From: Serratia nematodiphila DZ0503SBS1
GTDB lineage: Bacteria > Pseudomonadota > Gammaproteobacteria > Enterobacterales > Enterobacteriaceae
Assembly: GCF_000738675.1 (NCBI RefSeq)
Contig: NZ_JPUX01000001.1
Span: forward strand, 682,001 to 746,000
DNA: 64,000 nt
Direction: 5' to 3'
Positions 9,281-17,339 of this stretch are shown here, one piece after another. Numbering within the stretch: the stretch's first letter is position 1; every line of letters starts with the position of its first letter. The notes below the pieces were generated by a model. It saw nothing but the letters and a program-made list of their open reading frames with translations. It did not search any database and was not told the DNA's origin. The translations under genes were made by a program, and so were the position numbers.

Positions 9281-10251
9281 TGAAAAAAAAGACGCTGTTT
9301 ACCCTGTTGCTGATGATGGTGGCGATCGCATTGGCGATCCTGTTCCGCGCGCACAATCAGGATCTGTTGCTGCAGGGTGAAGTGGATGCCCCCGAAGTGA
9401 TCGTCGCATCCAAGGCGAAAGGCCGGGTTGTTGAACGCCTGATCGAACGCGGCGATGACGTGAAAAGCGGCCAGCTGATCATCCAACTCGACAGCCCCGA
9501 ATTGATGGCGCAGCTGCGCTCCGCGCAGGCGACGCGCGACGAGGCCAAAGCGCAGCTCGAGCTGTCGCTGCACGGCACCCGAGAAGAGAGCATCCGCAAC
9601 CTGCGCGCCAACCTGGCGCAGGCCGAGGCGCAGTACCGCAATGCGCAAAACGACTACAACCGTAACCTGAGCGTGGCCGGCAAGGGCTATATCTCGAAGT
9701 CCGAGCTGGATGCTTCGCGCCGGTCGCGCGACACCGCCTTCCAGCAGGTGCAGGCCGCCAAGGCCAACCTGGATGAAGGCATCAACGGCGACCGCGTCGA
9801 GCAGCGGCAGCAATATGCGGCGGCGCTGCGGGCGGCGGAAGAGAACCTGCTGCAGATCCAGGCGCAGAGCGACGATCTGCAGGTGAAAGCGCCGGTGGAC
9901 GGCGAAGTGGGGCCGATCCCGGCCGAAGTGGGCGAATTGCTGAACGCCGGCAGCCCGCTGGTGACGTTGATCCGGGTGCCGGACGCTTACTTCGTGTTTA
10001 ACCTGCGTGAAGACATCCTGGCCCACGTGCGCAAAGGCGACAAGGTCAAGCTGCGAGTGCCGGCGCTGAAGGACAAAATGATCGACACCGAGGTGCGCTA
10101 CATCGCGCCGCTGGGGGATTACGCCACCAAACGCGCCACCCGCGCCACCGGCGACTTCGACCTGAAAACCTTCGAAGTGCGCCTGTATCCGTCACAGCCG
10201 GTGGACGGCCTGCGTCCGGGGATGAGCACCTTATGGCAATGGAAAGAGTAA
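9280..10251 (+). CDS. HlyD-family periplasmic adaptor (membrane fusion) protein
   Basis: A 323-residue membrane fusion protein: one N-terminal membrane anchor (residues about 5-22), a biotinyl-lipoyl half (GKGRVVERL-type, near 45-75), a long alpha-helical hairpin rich in Ala, Gln and Glu (about 80-210), the second lipoyl half (LQVKAPVDGEVG) and a beta-barrel domain. Such adaptors join an inner-membrane pump to a TolC-like channel. The ATG at 9280 is preceded by CGGGAG. It overlaps the next gene by 19 bases, and two ABC-2 permeases follow, so this is one export operon. No ATPase and no outer-membrane channel gene lie in the operon. The cargo is unknown. Confidence 0.9.
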   Translation: MKKKTLFTLLLMMVAIALAILFRAHNQDLLLQGEVDAPEVIVASKAKGRVVERLIERGDDVKSGQLIIQLDSPELMAQLRSAQATRDEAKAQLELSLHGTREESIRNLRANLAQAEAQYRNAQNDYNRNLSVAGKGYISKSELDASRRSRDTAFQQVQAAKANLDEGINGDRVEQRQQYAAALRAAEENLLQIQAQSDDLQVKAPVDGEVGPIPAEVGELLNAGSPLVTLIRVPDAYFVFNLREDILAHVRKGDKVKLRVPALKDKMIDTEVRYIAPLGDYATKRATRATGDFDLKTFEVRLYPSQPVDGLRPGMSTLWQWKE

Positions 10252-11387
10252 GGGCCGGCTGGCGCTGCTTCAGTCACGCGTTCGACAAAGAGTGTCGCGT
10301 CGCCTTTCGCAGCCCGGTGGTGCACTGGCTGAGCTGGATCTTTCCGCTGATCCTGTTTGCGCTGATCAGCAGCAACTTCTCCGAAGGCACGCTGCTCGAT
10401 CTGCCGGTCTCGGTGGTGGACAGCGATCACAGCCCGCTGTCCAAATCGCTGACGCGGCGGCTGGACGCCGGGTCGCACGCCCACGTCGAGGCATACGGCG
10501 GCGGGTTGCCGGAGTCGCTGAGCCGCCTGCGCAGCGCGCAGGATTACGCGTTGCTGTATATCCCGCCGGACTTTGAGGCCAACGCGCTGTCGGGCAAACA
10601 GCCGAGCGTGGTGATGTACTACAACGCGCTGTTTTACGGCGCCGGGCTGTACTCCACCCAGGACTTCGGCGGCCTGATGAACGAAATCAACGCCAGCACC
10701 CGCAGCATCATCGCCACCGAGATGGGCAAAACGTTACCGCCGCTGGCGGACGTGACGCTCTCCTACGGCAGCCTGTTCAACGCCAGCGGCAGCTATATCT
10801 ATTACCAGCAGTTCGCCGCCACCATCCACCTGCTGCAGCTGTTCGCGGTGACCTGCATGATCTATGTGCTGGCGCGCAGCAAGTCGCTGCTGCAGGCCAA
10901 GCCGTTCAGCCTGGCGCTGCTCGGCAAGCTGGCGCCGTACACGCTGTGTTTCACCACCCTGCTGATGGTCGAGATCGCGGCGCTGGTGGGCATCTTTGAC
11001 GCCCGCGTCAGCGGCAATCCTCTGTTTATGCTGATGATCGGCTTGTTCTACGTGATGGCGGCGCAGAGTATCGGCCTGCTGCTGTACACCTTTACCGGCA
11101 GTACCATCACCGCGTACAGCCTGATCGGTATTTTGGTCAGTATCGCGATGACCTTCTCCGGCATGGCGGTGCCTGAGCTGTCGATGCCGCTGCCGGCGCG
11201 CATCATTTCCAACATCGAACCGCTGACCCACGCGCTGTACGCGATGTTTGACGTGTTCCTGCGGCAGGTGCACGCCAGCGCCATCTTCAGCGTGTGCGCG
11301 CTGCTGGCGGTCTATCCGCTGGTGGCCGCGCTGCTGGTGCGCAATCGCCTGCCGGCGCGGCTGGCAAAAGAGGGGAGCGCCGGATGA
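10233..11387 (+). CDS. ABC-2 type permease, first of two
   Basis: A 384-residue protein of the ABC2_membrane_3 type: one N-terminal membrane segment (about 28-45), a large periplasmic domain holding the family pattern VSVVDSDHSPLSKSL, then about five C-terminal membrane segments. Its reading frame begins inside the adaptor gene and ends in a 4-base ATGA overlap with the next permease, so all three are translated together. Relatives export drugs, lipids or bacteriocins with a separate or fused ATPase; here no ATP-binding domain is present in the protein or its neighbours. The overall layout is like E. coli yhiI-rbbA-yhhJ without the ATPase part. Confidence 0.88.
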   Translation: MAMERVRAGWRCFSHAFDKECRVAFRSPVVHWLSWIFPLILFALISSNFSEGTLLDLPVSVVDSDHSPLSKSLTRRLDAGSHAHVEAYGGGLPESLSRLRSAQDYALLYIPPDFEANALSGKQPSVVMYYNALFYGAGLYSTQDFGGLMNEINASTRSIIATEMGKTLPPLADVTLSYGSLFNASGSYIYYQQFAATIHLLQLFAVTCMIYVLARSKSLLQAKPFSLALLGKLAPYTLCFTTLLMVEIAALVGIFDARVSGNPLFMLMIGLFYVMAAQSIGLLLYTFTGSTITAYSLIGILVSIAMTFSGMAVPELSMPLPARIISNIEPLTHALYAMFDVFLRQVHASAIFSVCALLAVYPLVAALLVRNRLPARLAKEGSAG

Positions 11388-12526
11388 AGCTCTATTGGCA
11401 AACCTTCGTTAAGGTGCTGCTCGGCATGCTGGAGCGGCCGGTGTGGCTGATGCTGATCCTGTCGCTGTGCATCATGAGCCTGGTGTACGCCAACCGCACG
11501 GTGTGGGATCTGCCGGTGGGCGTGATCGATCAGGATCACAGCACCGCCAGCCGGCAGCTGATCCGCCAACTGGACGCAACCTCCAAGATCGCGATTGAAA
11601 CCTACGACAGCCTGGAACAGGCGCAGCGCGATCTTAGCTGGCGCAAGCTGTTTGCGGTGATCATCATGCCGGTGGATCTGGAGAAGAAAATTCTCAGCGG
11701 GCAGAACATCGTGGTGCCGATGTACGGCGACGCCACCAACCGCCTGGCCAACGGCCAGATCCAGCAGGACGTGGTGGCGGCCTATCAGCAACTGCTGACG
11801 CAATACAACAACGGGCTGCTGCTGCGCAGCGGCTTCAGCGAACGGCAGGCGCAGATACTGCTGACGCCGATACTGGGGCAAACGCTGGACGTGTTCAACC
11901 CCGGCATCAGCTTTGCGGCGATCATCTTCCCCGGCCTGCTGGTGATGCTGTTGCAGCACTCGCTGCTGATCGCTTGTATCCGCGTCAATATCGCCATGAA
12001 GAGCATGCCCGGCGGCAAGGCGCCGCTGGCGGCGCACCTCGGCGGGCTGACGGCGCTGCTGCCGATCTGGCTGTTCCTGTCGATCGTGTTGTTCGTGCTG
12101 TGGCCGTGGGTATTGGGCTATAGGCAGACGGCGAACATCGCCGAGCTGCTGCTGCTGACCTTCCCGTTCCTGTTGGCGGTATTGGGGCTGGGCAAGCTGG
12201 TGACCGAGTGCCTGCGCAGCGTCGAGATGATCTACCTGACGCTGGCGTTCATCACCACGCCGATCTTCTACCTGTCCGGCACTATCTGGCCGCTGCAGTC
12301 GATGCCGGCCTGGGTGCGCGCCATCTCGTACAGCATTCCCTCCACCTGGGGCACCAAGGCGATCGCCGGCGTCAACCAGATGGGGCTGTCGCTGAATGAG
12401 GTGTGGGGCGACGTCGCCATGATGCTGGTGCTCGGCGTGGTCTATACCCTGCTGGGCTTCGGCGTCGGCTTCTTGCGCAACAGCGTGGCGCTGCGCGGGA
12501 TGTTCAGGAAGCGGCGGGCGAGTTGA
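11384..12526 (+). CDS. ABC-2 type permease, second of two
   Basis: A 380-residue paralogue of the gene before it, with the same arrangement: N-terminal membrane segment, periplasmic domain with VGVIDQDHSTASRQL, and a C-terminal block of membrane segments. The true start is the ATG at 11384, which overlaps the upstream stop and has AGGGGAG in front; the frame is open further upstream but only inside the first permease. The pair probably forms a heterodimeric channel. I see no Walker A or signature motif anywhere between 9.2 and 12.5 kb, so energy coupling must come from elsewhere or the pair works differently. Confidence 0.88.
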   Translation: MKLYWQTFVKVLLGMLERPVWLMLILSLCIMSLVYANRTVWDLPVGVIDQDHSTASRQLIRQLDATSKIAIETYDSLEQAQRDLSWRKLFAVIIMPVDLEKKILSGQNIVVPMYGDATNRLANGQIQQDVVAAYQQLLTQYNNGLLLRSGFSERQAQILLTPILGQTLDVFNPGISFAAIIFPGLLVMLLQHSLLIACIRVNIAMKSMPGGKAPLAAHLGGLTALLPIWLFLSIVLFVLWPWVLGYRQTANIAELLLLTFPFLLAVLGLGKLVTECLRSVEMIYLTLAFITTPIFYLSGTIWPLQSMPAWVRAISYSIPSTWGTKAIAGVNQMGLSLNEVWGDVAMMLVLGVVYTLLGFGVGFLRNSVALRGMFRKRRAS

Positions 12527-12668
12527 TCCCCTCATTGCCCCTTTATTTGGCGACTAAAATTAATGCTTTTAATTTCAATAAAATGCATTCTTTGCCGGAA
12601 AAAGGGGGTTGGGGTGAGTAAAGGCTATTACCTTTTGCTCTCAGTAGGTTAGGATCACTTACTAACTG

Positions 12669-12688
12669 TTCACTGCCGTACAGGCAGA
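12669..12688 (+). repeat. Solitary type I-F CRISPR-repeat-like sequence
   Basis: GTTCACTGCCGTACAGGCAG equals, as I recall it, the first 20 bases of the 28-base type I-F (Ypest) CRISPR repeat, including the CTGCC/GGCAG hairpin. The usual 3' end (CTTAGAAA) is replaced by ATCTAATG. No second repeat occurs at the expected 60-bp spacing on either side, and no cas gene is in the window. It lies in the 210-bp gap between the second permease and ubiV. Confidence 0.6.
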
Positions 12689-12736
12689 TCTAATGAGCAC
12701 CACAATGGGTGCCCATTTGTTGAATGCAAGGGGGCT

Positions 12737-13615
12737 TCACCCCACCAACTCCAGCCCTGCCACCCGGCGCCAGTAGCCGTTGCAGTCGGCGCGGTTGGTC
12801 AAGGCCAGCGGCTGCTCGCCGCGTTCATTGGCGCGGAAGGCGTCGATCTGCGCCAGCGTCTCGGTGCCCTGCGGCGACAGCCGCACGATGTCCACCAGCC
12901 CCTGCATGCTTGGCAGCTCGTTGCCGAGGTTGTAGCAGTAGCCGCTCATGGTCTGGATGCCGTTGAGCACGAACACCTGCTGTTGCTCCTGGGAGCGCAT
13001 CATGCGGCCCTGCGGATATTTGATGCAGCAGGTTTCGCACTCGTCCTTGCCGCGGTTCTCCGAGCGGGCGGTGAAGCAGCGCGCCGAGTAGGCCAACGGC
13101 AGGTGGCCGTAGCTCAGCACCTCTACCTCGAAATCGTGGCGGAAGCCCAGCTCGTCGCACTGCGTCAGCAGATTGGCCAGCCAGTCGCGCGACAGTTCGA
13201 CCGGCATGCACCAGCGCACCATGCCCTGGCGGCGCAGCAGGCGCAGGGTATAGGCGTTGTAGCAGTTCAGCGCATGGCCGGCGACGAACGGCAAACCGCG
13301 TTCCGCCGCCATGTTCACCGCGCCCAGATCGTTGGCTTCAAGCAGGAACTCGCCGTTCTCCACATAGCGTTTCAGCTCATTCAGCTCGGACGGCGCCTGC
13401 AGCAACGCCAGCGTGGAGATCACCACCTGTTTGCCGCTATGGGCGATCTCGCGCGCCAGCGCCAGCCAATCGCTGACCTTCATCTCGCGCCGTTTGGTGC
13501 AGACGCTCTCGCCAAGGTAAATGATGTCGGCGCTGCTCTCCGCCGCCTGTTGATAGAACGCCGCGATGTCGGTTTTCGGCCAGTAGTAGAGTACCGGCCC
13601 CAGTGCATATTTCAT
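12737..13615 (-). CDS. ubiV: UbiV, O2-independent ubiquinone hydroxylation protein
   Basis: A U32-peptidase-like Fe-S protein of 292 residues (E. coli YhbV). With UbiU it hydroxylates the ubiquinone precursor ring without oxygen, using prephenate. The four 4Fe-4S cysteines known in E. coli are all present at the same numbers: Cys39, Cys180, Cys193 and Cys197. The start at 13615 follows a perfect GGAGGAAAC; the frame is open far upstream only through ubiU in another frame. It lies 11 bases after ubiU, so the two form an operon. The gene ends beside the solitary CRISPR-like repeat. Confidence 0.95.
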   Translation of the reverse strand: MKYALGPVLYYWPKTDIAAFYQQAAESSADIIYLGESVCTKRREMKVSDWLALAREIAHSGKQVVISTLALLQAPSELNELKRYVENGEFLLEANDLGAVNMAAERGLPFVAGHALNCYNAYTLRLLRRQGMVRWCMPVELSRDWLANLLTQCDELGFRHDFEVEVLSYGHLPLAYSARCFTARSENRGKDECETCCIKYPQGRMMRSQEQQQVFVLNGIQTMSGYCYNLGNELPSMQGLVDIVRLSPQGTETLAQIDAFRANERGEQPLALTNRADCNGYWRRVAGLELVG

Positions 13616-13626
13616 GTTTCCTCCGG

Positions 13627-14622
13627 CTACTGCCATTTGCGGTGATAGGCGCCCAGCGTGGTCTGGGTGCCTTCGGACATCGCACCCAGCGTCTCCATCC
13701 AGGCGGCGTCGGCGCGATAGGCGGCGGGATTGGCCTGACAACGGTCGATCGCCTGGCGCCAGACGCGCGCCACCTGGCTGACGTAAGCCGGGCTGCGCTG
13801 GCGGCCTTCGATCTTCACCGAGGCGATGTTGGCGGCCAGCAGCTCCGGCAGCAGCTCCAGCGTATTGAGGCTGGTGGGCTCTTCCAGCGCGTGGTAGCGC
13901 ACGTCGTCCACCAGATAGCGGCCCTTGCACAGCGTCGGGTAACCGGCGTTTTCGTGGTCCTGGTAACGGTCGATCAGCACGTCGTTCAGGCGCGACTCCA
14001 TGCCCTGCGGGGTTTGCTGCCAGCGCACGAAGCGCGCCGGCGAGCAGGCGCCGACGGTGTTCGGCGACTCGCCGGTCAGGTAGGAGGAGAGGTAGCAGCG
14101 CCCCTCGGCCATGATGCACAGGCTGCCGAAGGCGAACACTTCCAGCGGCACCGGGCTGGTGCGCGCCAGCTGTTTCACCTGATGCATCGACAGCACGCGC
14201 GGCAGCACCACCCGGCCCACCTCGAAGTTGCGCTGGTAGAAACGGATCGCCTCCTCGTTGGTGGCGGAAGCCTGCACCGAAACATGGCGCTCCAGCTGTG
14301 GGTAGCGCTGGGCGGCGTATTCCAGCATCGCCAGATCCGCCAGAATCAGCGCGTCGGCGCCCAGCTGGGCGGCCATATCCACCGCGCGCTGCCAGCGGGC
14401 GTAGCCGTCGGGATGGGCGAAGGTGTTGATGGCGATATGCAGTTTACGGCCGTGGCGATGCACGTAATCAACCGCTTCCTGCAGCTTTTTCTCGGTGAAG
14501 TTGAGGCCGGCGAAGTGGCGCGCGTTGGTATCGTCTTTCAGACCGATGTAAACGGCGTCGGCGCCGTTATCCACCGCGGCCTTCAGGGCCGGCAGGTTGC
14601 CGGCGGGGCAAAGCAGCTCCAT
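13627..14622 (-). CDS. ubiU: UbiU, O2-independent ubiquinone hydroxylation protein
   Basis: A U32-family protein of 331 residues, the E. coli YhbU length. It forms a heterodimer with UbiV for anaerobic ring hydroxylation in ubiquinone synthesis. The 4Fe-4S ligands of the E. coli protein are conserved at Cys169, Cys176, Cys193 and Cys232. The start at 14622 (MELLCPAGNLPALKAAV) matches the family; an upstream in-frame ATG at 14703 would add 27 non-conserved residues. It is divergent from ubiT, with 252 bp between the starts, a gap that contains three TTGAT half-sites suggestive of FNR. Confidence 0.96.
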   Translation of the reverse strand: MELLCPAGNLPALKAAVDNGADAVYIGLKDDTNARHFAGLNFTEKKLQEAVDYVHRHGRKLHIAINTFAHPDGYARWQRAVDMAAQLGADALILADLAMLEYAAQRYPQLERHVSVQASATNEEAIRFYQRNFEVGRVVLPRVLSMHQVKQLARTSPVPLEVFAFGSLCIMAEGRCYLSSYLTGESPNTVGACSPARFVRWQQTPQGMESRLNDVLIDRYQDHENAGYPTLCKGRYLVDDVRYHALEEPTSLNTLELLPELLAANIASVKIEGRQRSPAYVSQVARVWRQAIDRCQANPAAYRADAAWMETLGAMSEGTQTTLGAYHRKWQ

Positions 14623-14749
14623 AGATTTATCCTGGCTTAGCCGTACGCCCGGCCGGGCGCACGCTGTCTTTAAAGGTTGCCGGCGGCGGTGTTCCGCCGG
14701 CAAACGCGAATCGGGGAGGCCATTTTAGGCGAAGGGGCGCACACAGGTT

Positions 14750-14811
14750 TTGATTTGGGGCAGCTTATGGCGTATTGATAAACATGGCGGTGAAATGCAC
14801 TATTTGTTGAT
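14750..14811. promoter_or_regulatory. Three FNR-like half-sites between ubiU and ubiT
   Basis: TTGAT occurs at 14750-14754, 14775-14779 and 14807-14811. None has a good ATCAA partner at the proper 4-bp spacing, so these are half-sites only. E. coli ubiUV is FNR-controlled, which is the reason to note them. Confidence 0.3.
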
Positions 14812-14874
14812 ATAGACCGCTGAAGCCGCGCGCCAGTGTGGCAAAATAGCGGTAGTCCGTATTGAAAGGAGTGG

Positions 14875-15402
14875 ATGACCGTGTTGGAACAACTACGAGC
14901 ACGCCTTGTGCGCCAGGGGCCGTCGCTGCTGCGCATCCCGCTGAAATTCACGCCGTTCGCCCTGCAGCGTCAGCTGCTGCAACAGGTGCTGAGCTGGCAG
15001 TTCCGTCAGGCGTTGGCGGATGGGGATCTGGAATTTCTCGAATCGCGCTGGTTAAAGATCGAAGTTCGCGATCTGGCGCTACACTGGTTTATGACGGTAG
15101 AAAACGACAAACTGGTGGTCAGCCAGCACGCCGAAGCGGACGTCAGCTTCAGCGGCGACGCCAACGATCTGATCCTGATCGCGGCGCGCAAGCAAGATCC
15201 GGATACGCTGTTCTTTCAGCGTCGGCTGCAGATTGAAGGGGATACCGAATTGGGCCTGTATGTGAAAAATTTGATGGACGCCATCGAGCTGGAAAGCATG
15301 CCTGCGCCGCTGCGCATGGGGCTGCTGCAGTTGGCTGATTTTGTCGAAGCAGGGCTGCAGGAGGGCACGGCGTCGGCTTCCCGTGTGGCGGTATCATGCT
15401 GA
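14875..15402 (+). CDS. ubiT: UbiT, SCP2-domain accessory factor for anaerobic ubiquinone synthesis
   Basis: A 175-residue SCP2 (sterol carrier) domain protein equal to E. coli YhbT. UbiT binds ubiquinone intermediates and is thought to organise the O2-independent pathway, as UbiJ does aerobically. The SCP2 core runs from about residue 45 to 140 (ADVSFSGDANDLILIAARK, LFFQRRLQIEGDTELG). AAGGAG stands just before the ATG at 14875. It is divergent from ubiU-ubiV and overlaps yhbS by 7 bases. Confidence 0.94.
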   Translation: MTVLEQLRARLVRQGPSLLRIPLKFTPFALQRQLLQQVLSWQFRQALADGDLEFLESRWLKIEVRDLALHWFMTVENDKLVVSQHAEADVSFSGDANDLILIAARKQDPDTLFFQRRLQIEGDTELGLYVKNLMDAIELESMPAPLRMGLLQLADFVEAGLQEGTASASRVAVSC

Positions 15403-15899
15403 TCCGCGTAGAGATCCCGGTAGACGCGGCGGGCATCGACGCCTTGCTGCGCCGCGCCTTTGGCCGCGACGACGAAGCAGACCTGGTGCAGCAGCTGCGC
15501 GAAGATGGCCTGCTGACGCTGGGCGTGGTCGCCACTGACGACGAAGGTGGCGTAGTGGGTTACGCCGCGTTCAGCCCGGTAGACGTGGCCGGCGAAGATC
15601 GCCAATGGGTGGCGCTGGCGCCGCTGGCGGTAGACGAAAGCCTGCGCCGCCAGGGGCTGGCTGAAAAGCTGGTGTACGAGGGGTTGGATTCGCTGAACGA
15701 ATTCAGCTACGCCGCGGTGGTGGTGCTGGGCGATCCGGCCTATTACGGCCGCTTCGGCTTCAAACCGGCCGCCGCCTATGGCCTGAATTGTCGCTGGCCG
15801 GACGCGGAAAGCGCATTCCAGGTGTATCCGCTGGCGGAAGACGCTCTGAATGGCGTCAGCGGCGAAGTGGCTTTTTCGGCGCCGTTTAATCGCTTTTAA
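15396..15899 (+). CDS. yhbS: GNAT N-acetyltransferase YhbS
   Basis: A 167-residue GNAT-fold acetyltransferase. The acetyl-CoA loop is visible as [17 protein letters not shown] near residues 72-88 and the YYGRFGF segment near 115-125 is typical of this subfamily. E. coli YhbS sits in the same place after yhbT; its substrate is not known to me with certainty. The start codon lies 7 bases inside ubiT, which indicates translational coupling. The 3' end overlaps the convergent yhbQ by 14 bases. Confidence 0.92.
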   Translation: MLIRVEIPVDAAGIDALLRRAFGRDDEADLVQQLREDGLLTLGVVATDDEGGVVGYAAFSPVDVAGEDRQWVALAPLAVDESLRRQGLAEKLVYEGLDSLNEFSYAAVVVLGDPAYYGRFGFKPAAAYGLNCRWPDAESAFQVYPLAEDALNGVSGEVAFSAPFNRF

Positions 15900-16185
15900 C
15901 CACCGGCAACAAATCCTCCAATGACAGCGGCGGGTGATTCACCAGCCGCTCTTTTTGTATTTTGCTCAGCTGTTTGACGCGGTATTCCAGCTTCAGCGCC
16001 GTTGAGCGATCCCCCACCTGGCAGTGAAACGCCAATGTCAGCTCCCCTTTACCGCGCAGCGCCTTGGCGCCTTTGCCGGCCTGATGTTGCGCCAGGCGGC
16101 GCGCCACGTCGGTGGTGATGCCGGTATACAGCATGCCGCTCGGTAAACGCAGCATATAGAGATACCAGTGGGGTAAGTCCATCAT
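15886..16185 (-). CDS. yhbQ: GIY-YIG domain protein YhbQ
   Basis: A 99-residue single-domain GIY-YIG nuclease of the UPF0213 family ([27 protein letters not shown], with the YxG-TGIT core and conserved Arg). E. coli YhbQ is about 100 residues with the same [15 protein letters not shown] stretch. Family members can cut damaged or branched DNA, but the cellular role is unclear. I set the start at 16185, with CAGGA upstream; the ATG at 16182 is an equal alternative and one at 16215 is less likely. The gene converges on and overlaps yhbS. Confidence 0.9.
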   Translation of the reverse strand: MMDLPHWYLYMLRLPSGMLYTGITTDVARRLAQHQAGKGAKALRGKGELTLAFHCQVGDRSTALKLEYRVKQLSKIQKERLVNHPPLSLEDLLPVVKSD

Positions 16186-16318
16186 TGGGGTCCTGTGCAA
16201 GGGTAGAGATGACATCAGGCCGCCATAGCTAAGCGCGGCATCTCTATTTTGTCACGATTTAACGATGGATTTCACCACTGGCGGAACGGTTTGTTTATTC
16301 CGTCTTGACGATAAGGGA

Positions 16319-16837
16319 TTATTTTACACCCACGGTAAATTTGTTTTCTTCCCCTTTATGATGCTGAATTGTCCACTCGCCACTGACGCGGAATGAAGCC
16401 GCGGAAGCATAGGTGTCTTCCATAAACTGGAAATAAACGATTTTTCCGTCTTTGACCTGCGCTTTTATTGCGAAAGGAGAGGTGAACTGATGGCCTAACG
16501 CTACTGAGGTATAGGTGAATTGACCAAATACGGCCACGGTGCCTCCGTCGGCAAGAATGTCACCGATCGTGAAGTCGTTTATTTCCCAGTAAGTTCCGAC
16601 ATTTGAAAAGGTATCGATGTAAACCTGTCGCCCTTGAGAAGTGCCCGCCCAGGGCTCGATCTGTTTGAGCTCTTTGTTTTCAAAGTTCAAGGAAGTATAA
16701 ACCGCGTTTTCATCGATAAGACGCATGGCGGCATTGGTGACGTCTTCCTTTGCCGTGTTCATCAAGAATGCATAAACCACATCTTTTGGCAGTTGAGTCT
16801 CTTCTGCTTTCACAATGAGTTTTTCATTGTTTTTCAT
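16319..16837 (-). CDS. NTF2/SnoaL-like domain protein, function unknown
   Basis: A 172-residue protein with no signal peptide. Its pattern (VYAFLMNTAKEDVTNAAMRLIDENAVYTSLNFENKEL in two parts, then GRQVYIDTFSNVG and VFGQFTY, KDGKIVYFQFMEDTYA) resembles the cone-shaped NTF2/SnoaL fold, in which members are enzymes such as ketosteroid-isomerase relatives or ligand binders. I cannot name a substrate. GAGG precedes the ATG. It stands alone with AT-richer flanks, 502 bp of empty sequence upstream, and lower GC than its neighbours, which suggests acquisition by transfer. Confidence 0.8.
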   Translation of the reverse strand: MKNNEKLIVKAEETQLPKDVVYAFLMNTAKEDVTNAAMRLIDENAVYTSLNFENKELKQIEPWAGTSQGRQVYIDTFSNVGTYWEINDFTIGDILADGGTVAVFGQFTYTSVALGHQFTSPFAIKAQVKDGKIVYFQFMEDTYASAASFRVSGEWTIQHHKGEENKFTVGVK

Positions 16838-17339
16838 ATAAACCTCGTCACGTGACTTCCGGGGTGAATAATTGGCCGTTTATTCCGATGATGAGCCGGT
16901 GATTGGTTGTAAATCAACGATGATCATAGCACCGCCGGAAAGCAGTGCAGATGATAGAAAGTGCTTAGGCGTTCGGGAAATAAAGTCCCTGTAAAACGGC
17001 ATTAATCATCATAACACCATATTAAATAATGGTTTTTATTTACGGTGAAGGCGTTGGCGCACATGGGGTGACGAAGCGAGAACGCTGTTTTAAATGGATT
17101 TATATAAGCGGTATCAATGATGTTTTGATGCTTTTTATTTATGAATGGCGGTAGTGAACAGGAATTATGCTTGGTGGCTTGGATTTACTGATAATAAAGC
17201 CCGAGAGTAAGAAAGTGAGTGAGTCATTCCAGTCACTAGAGCGACGTGGGCGACAGAGAGCGTCGGCTGGCCAGGGTTGCGATGAGGTGATATTGCGCCC
17301 CATCACAATCCCATCCCCGGCCGCCGGTGCTTTACCGCT
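16838..17339. other. 502-bp AT-rich intergenic region
   Basis: No convincing gene: a plus-strand frame from 17167 runs into the antisense of potE and has no homology I recognise. The region holds the promoter of the NTF2-like gene on its left and the 3' end of the potE transcript on its right. A weak ACCAT/ATGGT hairpin followed by T4 is near 17022-17039. No clear potE terminator was found. Confidence 0.5.

Noticed and set aside
12609..12760. A CRISPR array around the lone repeat
   Set aside because: Positions one repeat-spacer unit (about 60 bp) up- and downstream show no repeat copy, and no cas gene is in the window.
13616..14119. A long upstream extension of ubiV
   Set aside because: It is ubiU read out of frame; ubiV has its own GGAGGAAAC and conserved N-terminus at 13615.
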